NCBI GenBank assembly: GCA_963734025.1
Contig: CAVTFR010000006.1
Coordinates: forward strand, 1-64,000
Origin: JACVRW01 sp963734025
GTDB taxonomy: Bacteria > Actinomycetota > Thermoleophilia > Solirubrobacterales > Thermoleophilaceae
Length of the DNA: 64,000 bases
Direction of reading: 5' to 3'
The notes beneath the pieces were generated by a model that was not told the DNA's origin, did not search any database, and saw only the letters and a list, made by a program, of their open reading frames with translations. Each line of letters begins with the position of its first letter. The stretch's first letter is position 1. Below, piece by piece: positions 52,458 through 62,015 of the stretch. The position numbers and the translations under genes are program-made.

Positions 52458-54688
52458 GCAAGCCCCAGGATGTCGTCCGGCCGCACGGGAACCCGCGTCA
52501 GCGGGCGCCCGCACGCATCGCGAATGGCTGCGACGATCGCCGGGGTCGAGGAGATCGTGGGCGCCTCGGCGGCTCCGTTGAGACCGTAGGGCGCCTCCGG
52601 CTGCGCGAGCTCGAGGATGCGGCTTCGCACCGGTGGCATGTCGAGGATCGTCGGGATCAGGTAATCCGTGAAGGATGGATTGCGCACCACTCCGCCGGCG
52701 AGCTGGATCTCCTCCATCAGCGCCAGGCCGAGGCCCTGAGCGATGCCCCCTTCGAGCTGTCCCTCCAGGGACAGGGGGTTCATGGCCTTCCCCACGTCCT
52801 GCGTCGTCGCGATCTCGACCACCCGCACGAGCCCCAGCTCGATGTCGACGTCGACCACAGCCCGGTGCGCCGCGAAGCAGAACGACAGGTGCGAGTCGCC
52901 CTGGCCGTTCGCGTCGAGCGGCTCGGTGCCGCGCGGGCGGTACTCGCGCGTCCGCTCGATGGGCTCATCGCCGATCAGGTCGGCGACTGAAATGTCCTCG
53001 CCGTCCGCGCGCTCGAGCAGCGCATCCCGCACCGCCTCGCAGGCGTCCCTCACCGCCCCGCCGGTGAACCAGGTCTGGCGCGACGCCGACGACGAGCCGG
53101 CGTTGCCGACCCGGGTGTCCGCCGGCAGCACGATCACGCGCTCGATCCCGAGCACGTCACGCGCGATCTGCGCCTGGACGGTTATGCCTCCCTGGCCGAC
53201 CTCACAGGCGGCGGTGTGCACCTCCACCTGAGGCTCGCCGCTCGCGACGGACACGCGCACGCGCGCGGTCGAGTAGTCGTCGAAGCCGTGCGAGAAGCCG
53301 ATGTTCTTGAAGCCGACCGCGTAGCCCACGCCGCGCCGGATGCCCTCGCCGTGCGTCGTGTTCGAGACCCCGCCCGGCAGCTCGCGCAGGTCGCGCCCAT
53401 CCGCGGCGGGCGGGTCCGGGAGCGGCATCGAGTCGAGCTCCTCGAGCAGCCGCGCCACGGGCGCCGGGCCGTCGATCAGCTGGCCCGTGGGCAGGCTCGA
53501 CCCGGTGTCCATCGCGTTCCGCCGCCGCAGCTCCACCGGATGCATGCCGAGCTCGGCGGCCAGCCTGTCCATCTGAGCCTCGTAGGCGAAGCAGACCTGG
53601 ACGGCGCCGAAGCCGCGCATGGCGCCGCAGGGCGGGTTGTTCGTGTAGGCGATGTAGGTGTCGATGTCGGCGTTCGGGCACTCGTACGGGCCCACACCCG
53701 TCGAGGCGGCGTTGTGGCACACGGCGCGCGAGCTCGACGCGTAGGCGCCGCCGTCGAGGACGATGCGCGCCCGCACGTAGACCAGCTTCCCGTCGCGGTT
53801 CGCGCCGTGCTCATAGTGCAGCCGGGCCGGATGGCGGTGCACGTGCCCGAAGAACGACTCCTCGCGCCGGTAGACCATCTTGACCGGCCGCCCGGTGTGC
53901 AGGGCGAGCATGCAGGCATGCGTCTGCATCGAGAGGTCCTCGCGGCCGCCGAAGGCGCCCCCGACGCCGGCAAGCGTCAGCCGGACCTTCTCGGTTGGGA
54001 GCCCCAGGCTCGACGCGATCTGGCTGCGGTCGACGTGGAGCCACTGCGTCGCCACGTACAGGTCCACGCCGCCGTCCTCGGCCGGGATCGCGAGGCCCGA
54101 CTCGGGGCCGAGGAACGCCTGATCCTGCATGCCGAGCTCGTAGTCGCCGCGCACCACGACGTCCGCGTCTGGCTGCGCCGCAGCCACGTCGCCGTGGCGA
54201 ATGTGGATCCGCCGCAGCACGTTGCCGCCCTCGTGCAGGCGGGGCTCGTCGGTCTCGATCGCCAGCTCCATGTCGACGAGCGGCGGGATCGGCTCGTAGT
54301 CCACCTCGACGAGCTCGGCCGCCCTGCGCGCGGTCTCGGGATGGTCGGCCGCGACGATCGCCACGGGCTCCCCCTGATAGCGGACGACGTCCATCGCGAG
54401 CACCGGTTGGTCGGGCACCTCGAGGCCGTAGGTCTTGCGGCCCGGCACGTCCTCGTGGCTCAGGACGGCGCGCACCCCCGCCAACGCCAGCGCTCGCGCG
54501 GAGTCGAGCGAGCGAATCCGGGCGTACGGATGCGGGCTGCGCAGCGTCGTCCCCCAGAGCATGCGGTCCGCCCACAGGTCGGACGAGTAGGCGAACTCCC
54601 CCATGACCTTGGGGACGCCGTCCTGCCGCAGCGGGCTCGCGCCGATGCCGTCCGCCGGGCGGACTGGAGCCGGGGCCGTCCCGCTCAC
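52454..54688 (-). CDS. Xanthine dehydrogenase, molybdenum-binding subunit
   Basis: 744 residues of the xanthine dehydrogenase large-subunit family. Molybdopterin blocks seen: TLAGVGGAFGGREDLSMQ, GAMRGFGAVQVCFAYEAQ and CEVGQGGITVQAQIA; the catalytic Glu is likely in NGAAEAPTISS. The CO-dehydrogenase loop AYXCSFR is absent, so a purine or aldehyde substrate is favoured, and the operon points to xanthine or hypoxanthine. GTG start overlaps the Fe-S gene stop (GTGA); the end overlaps the uricase start (ATGA). Confidence 0.9.
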   Translation of the reverse strand: MSGTAPAPVRPADGIGASPLRQDGVPKVMGEFAYSSDLWADRMLWGTTLRSPHPYARIRSLDSARALALAGVRAVLSHEDVPGRKTYGLEVPDQPVLAMDVVRYQGEPVAIVAADHPETARRAAELVEVDYEPIPPLVDMELAIETDEPRLHEGGNVLRRIHIRHGDVAAAQPDADVVVRGDYELGMQDQAFLGPESGLAIPAEDGGVDLYVATQWLHVDRSQIASSLGLPTEKVRLTLAGVGGAFGGREDLSMQTHACMLALHTGRPVKMVYRREESFFGHVHRHPARLHYEHGANRDGKLVYVRARIVLDGGAYASSSRAVCHNAASTGVGPYECPNADIDTYIAYTNNPPCGAMRGFGAVQVCFAYEAQMDRLAAELGMHPVELRRRNAMDTGSSLPTGQLIDGPAPVARLLEELDSMPLPDPPAADGRDLRELPGGVSNTTHGEGIRRGVGYAVGFKNIGFSHGFDDYSTARVRVSVASGEPQVEVHTAACEVGQGGITVQAQIARDVLGIERVIVLPADTRVGNAGSSSASRQTWFTGGAVRDACEAVRDALLERADGEDISVADLIGDEPIERTREYRPRGTEPLDANGQGDSHLSFCFAAHRAVVDVDIELGLVRVVEIATTQDVGKAMNPLSLEGQLEGGIAQGLGLALMEEIQLAGGVVRNPSFTDYLIPTILDMPPVRSRILELAQPEAPYGLNGAAEAPTISSTPAIVAAIRDACGRPLTRVPVRPDDILGLA

Positions 54689-55155
54689 GTTGCCTGCCTG
54701 TCGCTCGCGAGCCGGACCGCGTCGAGGATCTTCTCGTAGCCGGTGCAGCGGCAGAGGTTTCCCGCGAGGGCCTCCCGCACGAGCGGCTCGCTCGGGTCCC
54801 GGTCGCGCTCGAGCAGGTCGTGCGTGGCAACGATCAGCCCGGGCGTGCAGAAGCCGCACTGGACCGCTCCGGCGTCGAGGAACGCCTGCTGGATCGGGTG
54901 CAGCTCATCCACTCCGTCCGCGAGGCCCTCGACGGTCACGACCTCGGCGCCCTCGGCCTGACCGGCAAGCACGAGGCACGCGCAGACGAGCTCCCCGTCC
55001 AGGTAGATCGAGCACGAGCCGCACTCGCCCTGCTCACAGGCGTTCTTCGAGCCGGGTAGGCCCAGGCGCTCGCGCAGCACATACAGCAGGCTCTCGCCCT
55101 CCCAGACGCCGTCGGCCTCGCGCGGCTCGCCGTTGACGGTGCAGCGCACGCGCAT
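54685..55155 (-). CDS. Xanthine dehydrogenase, [2Fe-2S] subunit
   Basis: 156 residues with both clusters: the plant-type CEQGECGSC...CAC site (Cys40, 45, 48 and 58 or 60) and the helical-domain site QCGFCTPG/LCRCTGY (Cys100, 103, 135, 137). It carries electrons from the molybdenum subunit to the FAD subunit. The ATG shares one base with the upstream stop (TGATG). Confidence 0.95.
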   Translation of the reverse strand: MRVRCTVNGEPREADGVWEGESLLYVLRERLGLPGSKNACEQGECGSCSIYLDGELVCACLVLAGQAEGAEVVTVEGLADGVDELHPIQQAFLDAGAVQCGFCTPGLIVATHDLLERDRDPSEPLVREALAGNLCRCTGYEKILDAVRLASDRQAT

Positions 55156-56024
55156 CAGGCGGCGCCCCTGGCCCACACCAGCGCGCGCCTGGCGAGCACG
55201 CGCAGAGCCTCGCGCCGGTACGACGCGCTGCTGCGGACATCGTCGATGGGGCGCGCGGCCGCCGCCACGAGCTCGGCGAAGCGGTGGACCGCGGCGTCAC
55301 CCAGCCCGACCGGCGCTTCCCACCCGTCGCGCTCGCCGAGGACGCCCTCCAGGAAATCCTCGGCCTCGCGGGCCGCGAGCGGTGTGGGCCCCGCCGACCC
55401 GATCCCGGTTCCCACGCGCCGGCGGAGAGGATCGATCGCGAGCGCGAACGAGCACGCCGCGATCACCATGGCGTTGCGAGTCCCGATCTTGGAGAACTGC
55501 TCGGGGCCGGCGGCGGGCGCTACGAGGATCGCCGCGATCAGCTCGTCCACGGCGGCCACGTTCTGCTTTGGCCCGGCGTAGAACTCCCGCACCGGCACGC
55601 GCCGCACTCCGCGCGCGGATGCGAGCTCCACCTCCGCGCCGGCGGCCATGAGCGGCGGGTGGGAATCCCCCGCCGGCGACGCCGCTCCGAGGTTTCCGCC
55701 CACCGTGCCGCGGTTGCGGATCTGCGGCGAGCCGATCGTGCGGGCGGCCATCGCGAGGCCGGGCAGCCGGTCGCCGAGCTCGTCGATCAGGCGGGTGTAC
55801 GACACGCCCGCGCCTATCCGCAGGATCCCGTCCTCCTCACCCCACTGGCGCAGGTCGTGCACGCGCGTCAGGTCGAGGAGCGCGTCGGGCCGGGCGCGAT
55901 CGAAATTCAGGTCGACCATCACGTCGGTCCCGCCCGCGATAGGCACCGCTCCCGGGAGTGCGGACTTCGCCGTCAGCGCCTCGTCCCAGGTGGTCGGCTG
56001 AATGAAATCCACCGCGACCGCCAC
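55155..56024 (-). CDS. Xanthine dehydrogenase, FAD-binding subunit
   Basis: 289 residues of the CO-dehydrogenase flavoprotein fold. The FAD-contact motifs are PIAGGTDVMVDLN (near 28-40) and TIGSPQIRNRGTVGGNLGAASPAGDS (near 95-121). It passes electrons to NAD or another acceptor. It begins the purine operon proper, 19 bases after the PPK2 gene on the same strand, so the operon may be read through from the PPK2 promoter. Confidence 0.93.
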   Translation of the reverse strand: MAVAVDFIQPTTWDEALTAKSALPGAVPIAGGTDVMVDLNFDRARPDALLDLTRVHDLRQWGEEDGILRIGAGVSYTRLIDELGDRLPGLAMAARTIGSPQIRNRGTVGGNLGAASPAGDSHPPLMAAGAEVELASARGVRRVPVREFYAGPKQNVAAVDELIAAILVAPAAGPEQFSKIGTRNAMVIAACSFALAIDPLRRRVGTGIGSAGPTPLAAREAEDFLEGVLGERDGWEAPVGLGDAAVHRFAELVAAAARPIDDVRSSASYRREALRVLARRALVWARGAA

Positions 56025-56043
56025 TCTACGCCTGGCCCGCGGG

Positions 56044-56901
56044 CTAGCCGAGGGCCTGCACGCGGGCGCGCTCGGCCTCGACGTCGAAGGTCGCCTTGGG
56101 CCACTCGAGCCCCATGCGGTCGAGTGCCTCGATCAGCAGGTTGGTCACGGCCCAGTTCCGGTACCACTTGCGGTCCGCCGGGATCACATACCAGGGCGCG
56201 TGGTCGGGGTTGCAGCGGCGGAGCGCGTCGCCATAGGCCTCGAGGTAGTCACCCCAGAGGCCGTAGACGTCGAGGTCCGCGGGGTTGTACTTCCAGTGCT
56301 TCGTGGGGTCGTCGAGGCGGGCGAGCTGGCGCTCGCGGAACTCGGCGCGCGAGATGTGCAGGTAGCACTTGACGATCGCCATGCCGCCGTCGGCGAGGTC
56401 CTTCTCGAAGCGTTCGATGGCGGCGTAGCGCGGTGACCAGGTCGATAGCGGCGCGAGCTCGCGCACGCGCACGGTGACCACGTCCTCGTAGTGCGAGCGG
56501 TCGAACACGCCGAGTTGCCCGGGCTCCGGGAGCCTGCGCCGTATCCGCCAAAGGAAGTCATGACGGCGCTCCTCGGGTGTGGGTGCCTTGAAGGCCGCGA
56601 TGCTCACGCCCTGGGGGTCCATCTGGCCGACCACGTGCTTGACCGTCCCGCCCTTGCCGGAGCTGTCGAGCCCCTGGAGCACCAGCAGGAAGCTCCGCTC
56701 CGAGCCGGTGTGCCCGTTCGCGAAGAGGCGCTCCTGAAGGTCGGCGAGGCGCGGCGCGAGGGTCTCCTGCTCCGCCTTCGTCCTCGACTTCCCCCCGGGC
56801 GCCTTCGGGGTCGCGGCAGCGTCGACGGTCGACAGGTCGATCCCGGCGGAGGGAACCCGCAGCAGCTCGGAGAGCGGCTTGTCCGTCCGGCTCTTTGACA
56901 T
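56044..56901 (-). CDS. Polyphosphate kinase 2 family (PPK2) nucleotide phosphotransferase
   Basis: 285 residues. Walker A GLDSSGKGGT (77-86) and Walker B-like FDRSHYED (133-140), plus the lid motif around KHWKYNPADLDVYG, mark a single-domain PPK2. These use polyphosphate to phosphorylate AMP, ADP or GDP. The single domain and RDFLW-type region fit the class I/III group that favours ADP or AMP; which one is not decidable here. It is divergent from the LuxR regulator gene 201 bases away. That gap holds the inverted repeat GGGTGA-CC-TCACCC at 57073-57086. Confidence 0.92.
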   Translation of the reverse strand: MSKSRTDKPLSELLRVPSAGIDLSTVDAAATPKAPGGKSRTKAEQETLAPRLADLQERLFANGHTGSERSFLLVLQGLDSSGKGGTVKHVVGQMDPQGVSIAAFKAPTPEERRHDFLWRIRRRLPEPGQLGVFDRSHYEDVVTVRVRELAPLSTWSPRYAAIERFEKDLADGGMAIVKCYLHISRAEFRERQLARLDDPTKHWKYNPADLDVYGLWGDYLEAYGDALRRCNPDHAPWYVIPADRKWYRNWAVTNLLIEALDRMGLEWPKATFDVEAERARVQALG

Positions 56902-57102
56902 TGCGCGGCGCGACTCTACGCCACCGCGGCCGCGACCGGCTCGCCGTCGAGCAGCCAGAGGGGCGCCCCGACGGGTTATTCCGTTACCGATCCGGAGAGA
57001 ATCGGAGCGGCCCTGCGCGAGCGCTGCGGAGGTAAGGGTCACGGGCACTGAGGGCGGGCACCTCGGCCGGTAGGGTGACCTCACCCCTGCCGGAGAGCGA
57101 GA

Positions 57103-59961
57103 GTGCCGACCGATTCCGCGACGACCCTTCTCGAGCGCGAGCGCGAGCTCACAGCACTCGGAGACACCCTCGCCGACGCCGCCGAGCGACGCGGCCGGGT
57201 TGTGCTCATCGAGGCCCCGGCGGGGCTCGGCAAGACGAGCCTGCTCAGGGCGGCCTCCGACACCGCCGCCGAGGGGGGCTTCACGTGCCTGCGGGCACGG
57301 GCCAGCGACCTCGAGCGCGACTTCGCCTACGGCTGCGTGCGGCAGCTGCTCGAGCCGGCCGTCGCCCAGCTCTCCGGCTCGGAGCGGGAGAGCGCCTTCG
57401 AGGGTACGGCTGCGTTTGCGAAGAGCCTGTTCGCCCCTCCGGCCGCGCTCGCCGAGGGGGCGCCTCCGGGCGCTGAGCTGGCCTCGTCCGACCTGAGCTT
57501 CTCGATGCTGCACGGGCTCTACTGGCTCGTCAACAATCTGGCCGCGGAGGAGCCGGTCGCCCTGGTCGTCGACGACCTGCACTGGGCGGACCCGGAGACG
57601 CTCCGCTTCCTCGTCTACCTCGCGCCCCGCCTCGACGGGCTGGCGGTCGCGCTCCTGGCGACCACGCGCCCCGGTGAGGGCGATGCCGACGAGCTGGCGC
57701 GGCTGAGCGCCGCGCCGGAGACGACCGTCGTGCGTCCGTCGCCGCTCAGCGTCGAGGCGACAGTCACGCTCTGTGAGCGGGTACTCGGAGACGGGGTGGC
57801 GCCGGCGTTCGCGGAGGCCTGCTGCGAGGCGACCGGCGGCAACCCGTTCTTCCTGGAGGCGCTCCTGCGCGAGGCGCACGAGCTGGGCTTCGCGAGCGAT
57901 GCGAACGGGGCGCAGCGGGTCCGCGAGCTCGGCCCCGCGGCCGTCGCCCAGGCCGTCCTACTCCCCCTCTCGGGCAGGCCGGAGAGCGCCACGGCGGTCG
58001 TGCGGGCGGCCGCGATCCTCGGCGACGGGGCGAGCCTGGCGGAGGCCGCCGAGCTCGCGGAGCTGCCGGAGGACGAGGCGGCAGGCGCAGCGGACCTGCT
58101 GGTCGCGCTCGGAATCCTGACGCCGGCGGACTCGCTCCAGTTCGCGCACCCGATCGTCCGCGAATCGGTCTACGCGGACATCGGCCCGCGCGAGCGTGCC
58201 CGGGCGCATGCGCGCGCGGCGCGCCTGCTCGCCGCGAACGGAGCCTCGGACGAGCGGATCGCGGCGCAGATCGCCGAATCGGAGCCGGCCGGCAACCAGA
58301 AGCGCGTCGAGCTCCTGCGCAAGGTGGCGGCGGAAGCGCTGATGCGCGGCGCACCCGCGGCCGCCGCGACGCTGCTCAGGCGGGCCCTCGCCGAACCACC
58401 CGCGCCGGAGGTGAGGGCCGATGTGCTGGTCGAGCTGGGCGGCGCCGAACTGCGGCGTGGCTCTCCTGATGCGATCGCCCACCTGAGCGAGGCGGTCTCG
58501 TCGGTCCGCGGCACGTCCGCGCTCGCCGCGGCGGCGCGCCAGCTCGCCAACGCGCTGACGATCTCCGGCCATGCCGATCGCGGCGTGGAGGCGCTCGAGG
58601 CGGCGATCGACGTGGTGGAGCCCGATGACCGGGAGCTCGCCCTCCTGCTGGAGGCCGAGCTCGCCTCGGTCGCGTGGCAGGCGAGCCTCGAGACGCGCGC
58701 GCCGGCCGCCAGGCGGCTCGAGCAACGCGGCAACCTCGAGGGCTCGACGCCGGGCGAGCGTCTCGTGCTCGCGAGCCTTGCCTGCGAGCGCGCCCGCTCG
58801 ACCGACTCGGCGAGCGAGGCAACCGCACTCCTGGAGGGCGCGCTCGCCGGCGGCCGCCTGCTCGACGAGCAGCAGCTCGACATCGTCGGGCCCTACTACG
58901 ACCTCGTCCTGGGCCTGATCGCGGTGGACGCCTTCGACGTGGCCGAGGCCAGCCTCGAGCAGGCGCTCGCCAACGCACGCGCGCGCGAGTCGATCCCCTC
59001 GATCGCCTACCTGACGAACCGCCGCGGCTGGATGTACCTGCGCCGCGGGTCGGTGGACCGCGCCGAGGCCGACGCCCGCACCGGGCTGGAGCTGCTCAGC
59101 TCATACGCGATACCGCTCGGCCTCCCGTTTGCGGTCGCGCTGCTGACAGAGGCGCTGATCGAGGGCGGCGATCCCGATGGAGCCGATACGGCCCTGCACG
59201 GCTTCGGCGTGGCCGACGAGATCGAGCCTGGGCCCACGACCAACTTCCTGTTGCGCTCGCGCGCCCTCCTCCACATGGCCCACGGCCGCACCGAGCAGGG
59301 CATCGAGGACATGCTCGAGTTCGGCCGCCGCGACGAGCTCTGGGGCGGCGCCAATCCGCTTGCCTCGCGCTGGCGCTCCCACGCGGCCATGGGGTTCATC
59401 GCGCTCGGCGAGAACGAGAACGCGCGCCTGCTGGCGGCCGAGGACGTCGAGCGCGCCCGCGGCTGGGGGCTGCCCGGCGGCATCGGGGTGGCGCTGCGCA
59501 CGCTGGCGCTCGCAGAGGGCGGGCCGCAGGGAGTGAAGCGCCTGCGCGAGGCGGCGGCCATCCACGAGAGCTCGCCGGCCCGGCTGGAGCACGCGCGCAC
59601 GCTCACCGAGCTGGGCGCCGCGCTGCGGCGCGCGAACAGCCGCGCGGAGGCGCGCGGCGTCCTGCAGGAGGGCCTCGAGCTGGCCGAGGGGCGCGGCGCC
59701 GGCGCGGTGACGGGGCAGGCCCGAACCGAGCTGCGCGCGGCGGGTGGCCGCTCGAGCGACCCGGGCGCCGACGGCGTCGGGCAGCTCACCGCATCGGAGC
59801 GGCGGGTCGCCGAGCTTGCCGCCAAGGGCAACAGCAATCCCGAGATCGCGCAGACGCTGTTCGTCACGCGCAAGACCGTCGAGACGCACCTCGGCCACGT
59901 CTACAGCAAGCTCGGGATCGCGGGCCGCGGCGAGCTCGGGCGCGCGCTCGCGGGCGGCTGA
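57103..59961 (+). CDS. LuxR-family AAA ATPase transcriptional regulator (intact)
   Basis: 952 residues from a GTG. AAA ATPase with Walker A APAGLGKTSLLR (38-49) and Walker B LVVDDLHWADPETL (near 154), a TPR-like middle, and a C-terminal LuxR HTH (SNPEIAQTLFVTRKTVETHLGHVYSKLG, near 905-935). The same architecture is found, broken, at 3085-5867. It may control the following cupin or the divergent PPK2/purine genes. The signal is unknown. Confidence 0.92.
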   Translation: MPTDSATTLLERERELTALGDTLADAAERRGRVVLIEAPAGLGKTSLLRAASDTAAEGGFTCLRARASDLERDFAYGCVRQLLEPAVAQLSGSERESAFEGTAAFAKSLFAPPAALAEGAPPGAELASSDLSFSMLHGLYWLVNNLAAEEPVALVVDDLHWADPETLRFLVYLAPRLDGLAVALLATTRPGEGDADELARLSAAPETTVVRPSPLSVEATVTLCERVLGDGVAPAFAEACCEATGGNPFFLEALLREAHELGFASDANGAQRVRELGPAAVAQAVLLPLSGRPESATAVVRAAAILGDGASLAEAAELAELPEDEAAGAADLLVALGILTPADSLQFAHPIVRESVYADIGPRERARAHARAARLLAANGASDERIAAQIAESEPAGNQKRVELLRKVAAEALMRGAPAAAATLLRRALAEPPAPEVRADVLVELGGAELRRGSPDAIAHLSEAVSSVRGTSALAAAARQLANALTISGHADRGVEALEAAIDVVEPDDRELALLLEAELASVAWQASLETRAPAARRLEQRGNLEGSTPGERLVLASLACERARSTDSASEATALLEGALAGGRLLDEQQLDIVGPYYDLVLGLIAVDAFDVAEASLEQALANARARESIPSIAYLTNRRGWMYLRRGSVDRAEADARTGLELLSSYAIPLGLPFAVALLTEALIEGGDPDGADTALHGFGVADEIEPGPTTNFLLRSRALLHMAHGRTEQGIEDMLEFGRRDELWGGANPLASRWRSHAAMGFIALGENENARLLAAEDVERARGWGLPGGIGVALRTLALAEGGPQGVKRLREAAAIHESSPARLEHARTLTELGAALRRANSRAEARGVLQEGLELAEGRGAGAVTGQARTELRAAGGRSSDPGADGVGQLTASERRVAELAAKGNSNPEIAQTLFVTRKTVETHLGHVYSKLGIAGRGELGRALAGG

Positions 59962-59971
59962 GCCCTTCAGG

Positions 59972-60023
59972 CGGCCGCGAGCGGCCGGCGAAGTTCAGGG
60001 AGCCGGTTCGGGGTGCTCCCCGA
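59972..60023 (+). terminator. Two hairpins after the LuxR regulator gene
   Basis: CGGCCG-cgag-CGGCCG (59972-59987) and TCGGGG-tgct-CCCCGA (60008-60023) lie in the gap after the regulator stop. No T-run follows. They may terminate the long regulator transcript. Confidence 0.4.
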
Positions 60024-60058
60024 CGTGCCCGCCAACGTAGGCGGATTACGGTCGCACC

Positions 60059-60631
60059 ATGGCACGCAACGGCGACGAGCTCTTCAACCCCGCGACCGGC
60101 CTGCGCACGGTCTTCCGCCAGACGGCTGAGGACACGAACGGCGAGCTGCTCCAGGTCGACTGGATTGCAGCCGGGCCCTGGACGACGGGGCCCGACCACA
60201 TCCACCCGCTCCAGGACGAACGCTTCGAGGTCGTCTCGGGCAGGCTCGGCCTGCGCGTGAACGGCGTCGAGCACGTGCTCGAGGCCGGCGACGTGGTCGT
60301 CGCCGCTGCGGGGGCGCCGCACGCGGCTTGGAATGCCGGCTCCGAGGAGGTGCACACGCTCGTCGACTTCAGGCCCGCGCTGCGGACCGAGACCGCGTTC
60401 GAGACGCTGGCCGGCCTCGCCCAGGACGGCAAGACCACCTCGGCCGGCGCCCCCAAGAACCCGTTCCGGCTGGCGCTCGTGCTGCGTCACTACGAGGACG
60501 AGATCTACCTGGCGCGGCCGCCGCTCGCCGTGCAGCGGGTTCTGCTCGGCGCGCTCGCGGCGGTCGGCCGGCTGCTCGGCTACCGGCCCCAGTACCCGTA
60601 TCCCTACGAGGCCAGGGCGGCGCCGACCTGA
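60059..60631 (+). CDS. Cupin-domain protein (190 aa)
   Basis: An N-terminal cupin barrel (DHIHPLQDERFEVVSGRLGLRVNG, then VVVAAAGAPHAAWNAGSEEV) with His/Glu metal ligands, followed by a helical C-terminal part ending PQYPYPYEARAAPT. Relatives are often annotated as cupin dioxygenase-like or binding proteins. It lies 97 bases after the LuxR gene and 47 bases before the NmrA-like gene. Confidence 0.82.
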   Translation: MARNGDELFNPATGLRTVFRQTAEDTNGELLQVDWIAAGPWTTGPDHIHPLQDERFEVVSGRLGLRVNGVEHVLEAGDVVVAAAGAPHAAWNAGSEEVHTLVDFRPALRTETAFETLAGLAQDGKTTSAGAPKNPFRLALVLRHYEDEIYLARPPLAVQRVLLGALAAVGRLLGYRPQYPYPYEARAAPT

Positions 60632-60678
60632 ACCGCCGGGAGCTTTGAGACCACCAACGGACCCATGGGGAGCAACCA

Positions 60679-61533
60679 ATGACGAACAACTCACATGACG
60701 AGCAGCCGATCCTGGTGCTCGGTGGCACAGGCAAGACCGGCAGCCGGGTGGCCGCACGGCTCGAGGCCCGCGGAATTCCGGCGCGGATCGGCTCGCGCTC
60801 GGCCGATCCTCCCTTCGACTGGGAGGACCGCTCGACCTGGGCGCCCGTGCTCGACGGCGTGCGCTCCGTCTACATCTCCTACTACCCCGACATCGCCGTG
60901 CCGGGCGCCCAGGAGACGGTCGGCGCCTTCGCCGAGCAGGCGATGCGGAGCGGCGTGACGCGCCAGGTGCTGCTCGCCGGCCGCGGCGAGCCCGAGGCCG
61001 AGGAGGCCGAGCAGCGGGTGCGCGACGCCGGTGGCGAGGTCACGATCATCCGCGCCACCTGGTTCAGCCAGAACTGGAGCGAGGCCTACTGGGCCGACTA
61101 CGTGCGCGCCGGCGTCGTGGCGCTTCCGACCGGAGATACACCCGAGCCGTTCATCGACGCCGATGACATCGCCGACGTCGCGACGGCAGCGCTGACAGAC
61201 GACCGGCACATCGGTGAGCTCTACGAGCTGACCGGCCCTCGCCTCCTGACGTTCGCCGAGGCGGTCGCGGAGATCGGCCGCGCGACCGGGCGTGAGCTCC
61301 GGTATCAGCCGGTCTCGATGGCCGACCACGCCGCCGAGGCGGCGAATCAGGATGTGCCCCAGGAGGTGATCGACCTGCTGACCTACCTGTTCAGCGAGGT
61401 GCTCGACGGTCGCAATGCGCGCCTGGAGGACGGCGTCCAGCGGGCCCTCGGGCGTGAGCCGCGGGACTTCGCCGACTACGCGCGCGACGCGGCCGCGGCG
61501 GGGGCGTGGAACGCGCCGGTGAGCGCCTCCTGA
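60679..61533 (+). CDS. NmrA-like NAD(P)-binding protein
   Basis: 284 residues with the atypical SDR Rossmann motif LGGTGKTGSRVAARL (GGTGKTG). RATWFSQNWSEAYWADYVRAG and PFIDADDIADVATAAL are usual in NmrA/SDR_a5 relatives that act as redox sensors or reductases. GGGGAG precedes the ATG. The next membrane gene starts on its last base (TGATG), so the two are a pair. Confidence 0.88.
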   Translation: MTNNSHDEQPILVLGGTGKTGSRVAARLEARGIPARIGSRSADPPFDWEDRSTWAPVLDGVRSVYISYYPDIAVPGAQETVGAFAEQAMRSGVTRQVLLAGRGEPEAEEAEQRVRDAGGEVTIIRATWFSQNWSEAYWADYVRAGVVALPTGDTPEPFIDADDIADVATAALTDDRHIGELYELTGPRLLTFAEAVAEIGRATGRELRYQPVSMADHAAEAANQDVPQEVIDLLTYLFSEVLDGRNARLEDGVQRALGREPRDFADYARDAAAAGAWNAPVSAS

Positions 61534-62015
61534 TGGACGCCCTGCTCACCGCCCTGACCGTGGCGGCCGTCGTCGGCTGCGGCCTGAACGGCGGCGTCTT
61601 CTTCGCGTTCTCGAGCTTCGTGATGCCGGGTCTCGGCCGCCTGCGGCCGGCCGAAGGCGCCGAGGCCATGCAGTCGATCAACGTGACGGCCGTGACGCCG
61701 GTCTTCATGACCGCGCTGTTCGGCACGGCGGCCCTCTGCGTCGCCGTGCTGGTCGCGGGCATCGCGGCGCTCGACGAGAGCTACGGCGGTTACCTCGTCG
61801 CAGGCGGAGCGCTCTACCTGGCGGGGACGATCCTGCTCACGATCGGCTACCACGTGCCCCGCAACAACGCCCTGGCGGCGGCGGACCCCGCGACGGCCGA
61901 GGGGGAACGGGTGTGGGCCCGCTATCTGCGCGAGTGGACGAGCATGAACCACGTGCGGGCGGCCGCCGCACTGGCCGCGGCGGCGCTACTCGCCGTCGGC
62001 GTCGATGCCGGCTGA
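61533..62015 (+). CDS. DUF1772 (anthrone oxygenase-like) membrane protein
   Basis: 160 residues with four predicted membrane helices. The blocks NGGVFFAFSSFVMPGLGRL and TIGYHVPRNNALA are the DUF1772 signature shared with fungal anthrone oxygenases. Pairing with an NmrA-like gene is common in actinobacteria. It may modify aromatic or quinone compounds, but bacterial members lack a proven role. It overlaps the next ORF by 11 bases. Confidence 0.85.
   Translation: MDALLTALTVAAVVGCGLNGGVFFAFSSFVMPGLGRLRPAEGAEAMQSINVTAVTPVFMTALFGTAALCVAVLVAGIAALDESYGGYLVAGGALYLAGTILLTIGYHVPRNNALAAADPATAEGERVWARYLREWTSMNHVRAAAALAAAALLAVGVDAG

Noticed and set aside
52454..55155. CO dehydrogenase (CoxSL) instead of xanthine dehydrogenase
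   Set aside because: The AYXCSFR active-site loop is absent and the genes are fused into a urate breakdown operon.
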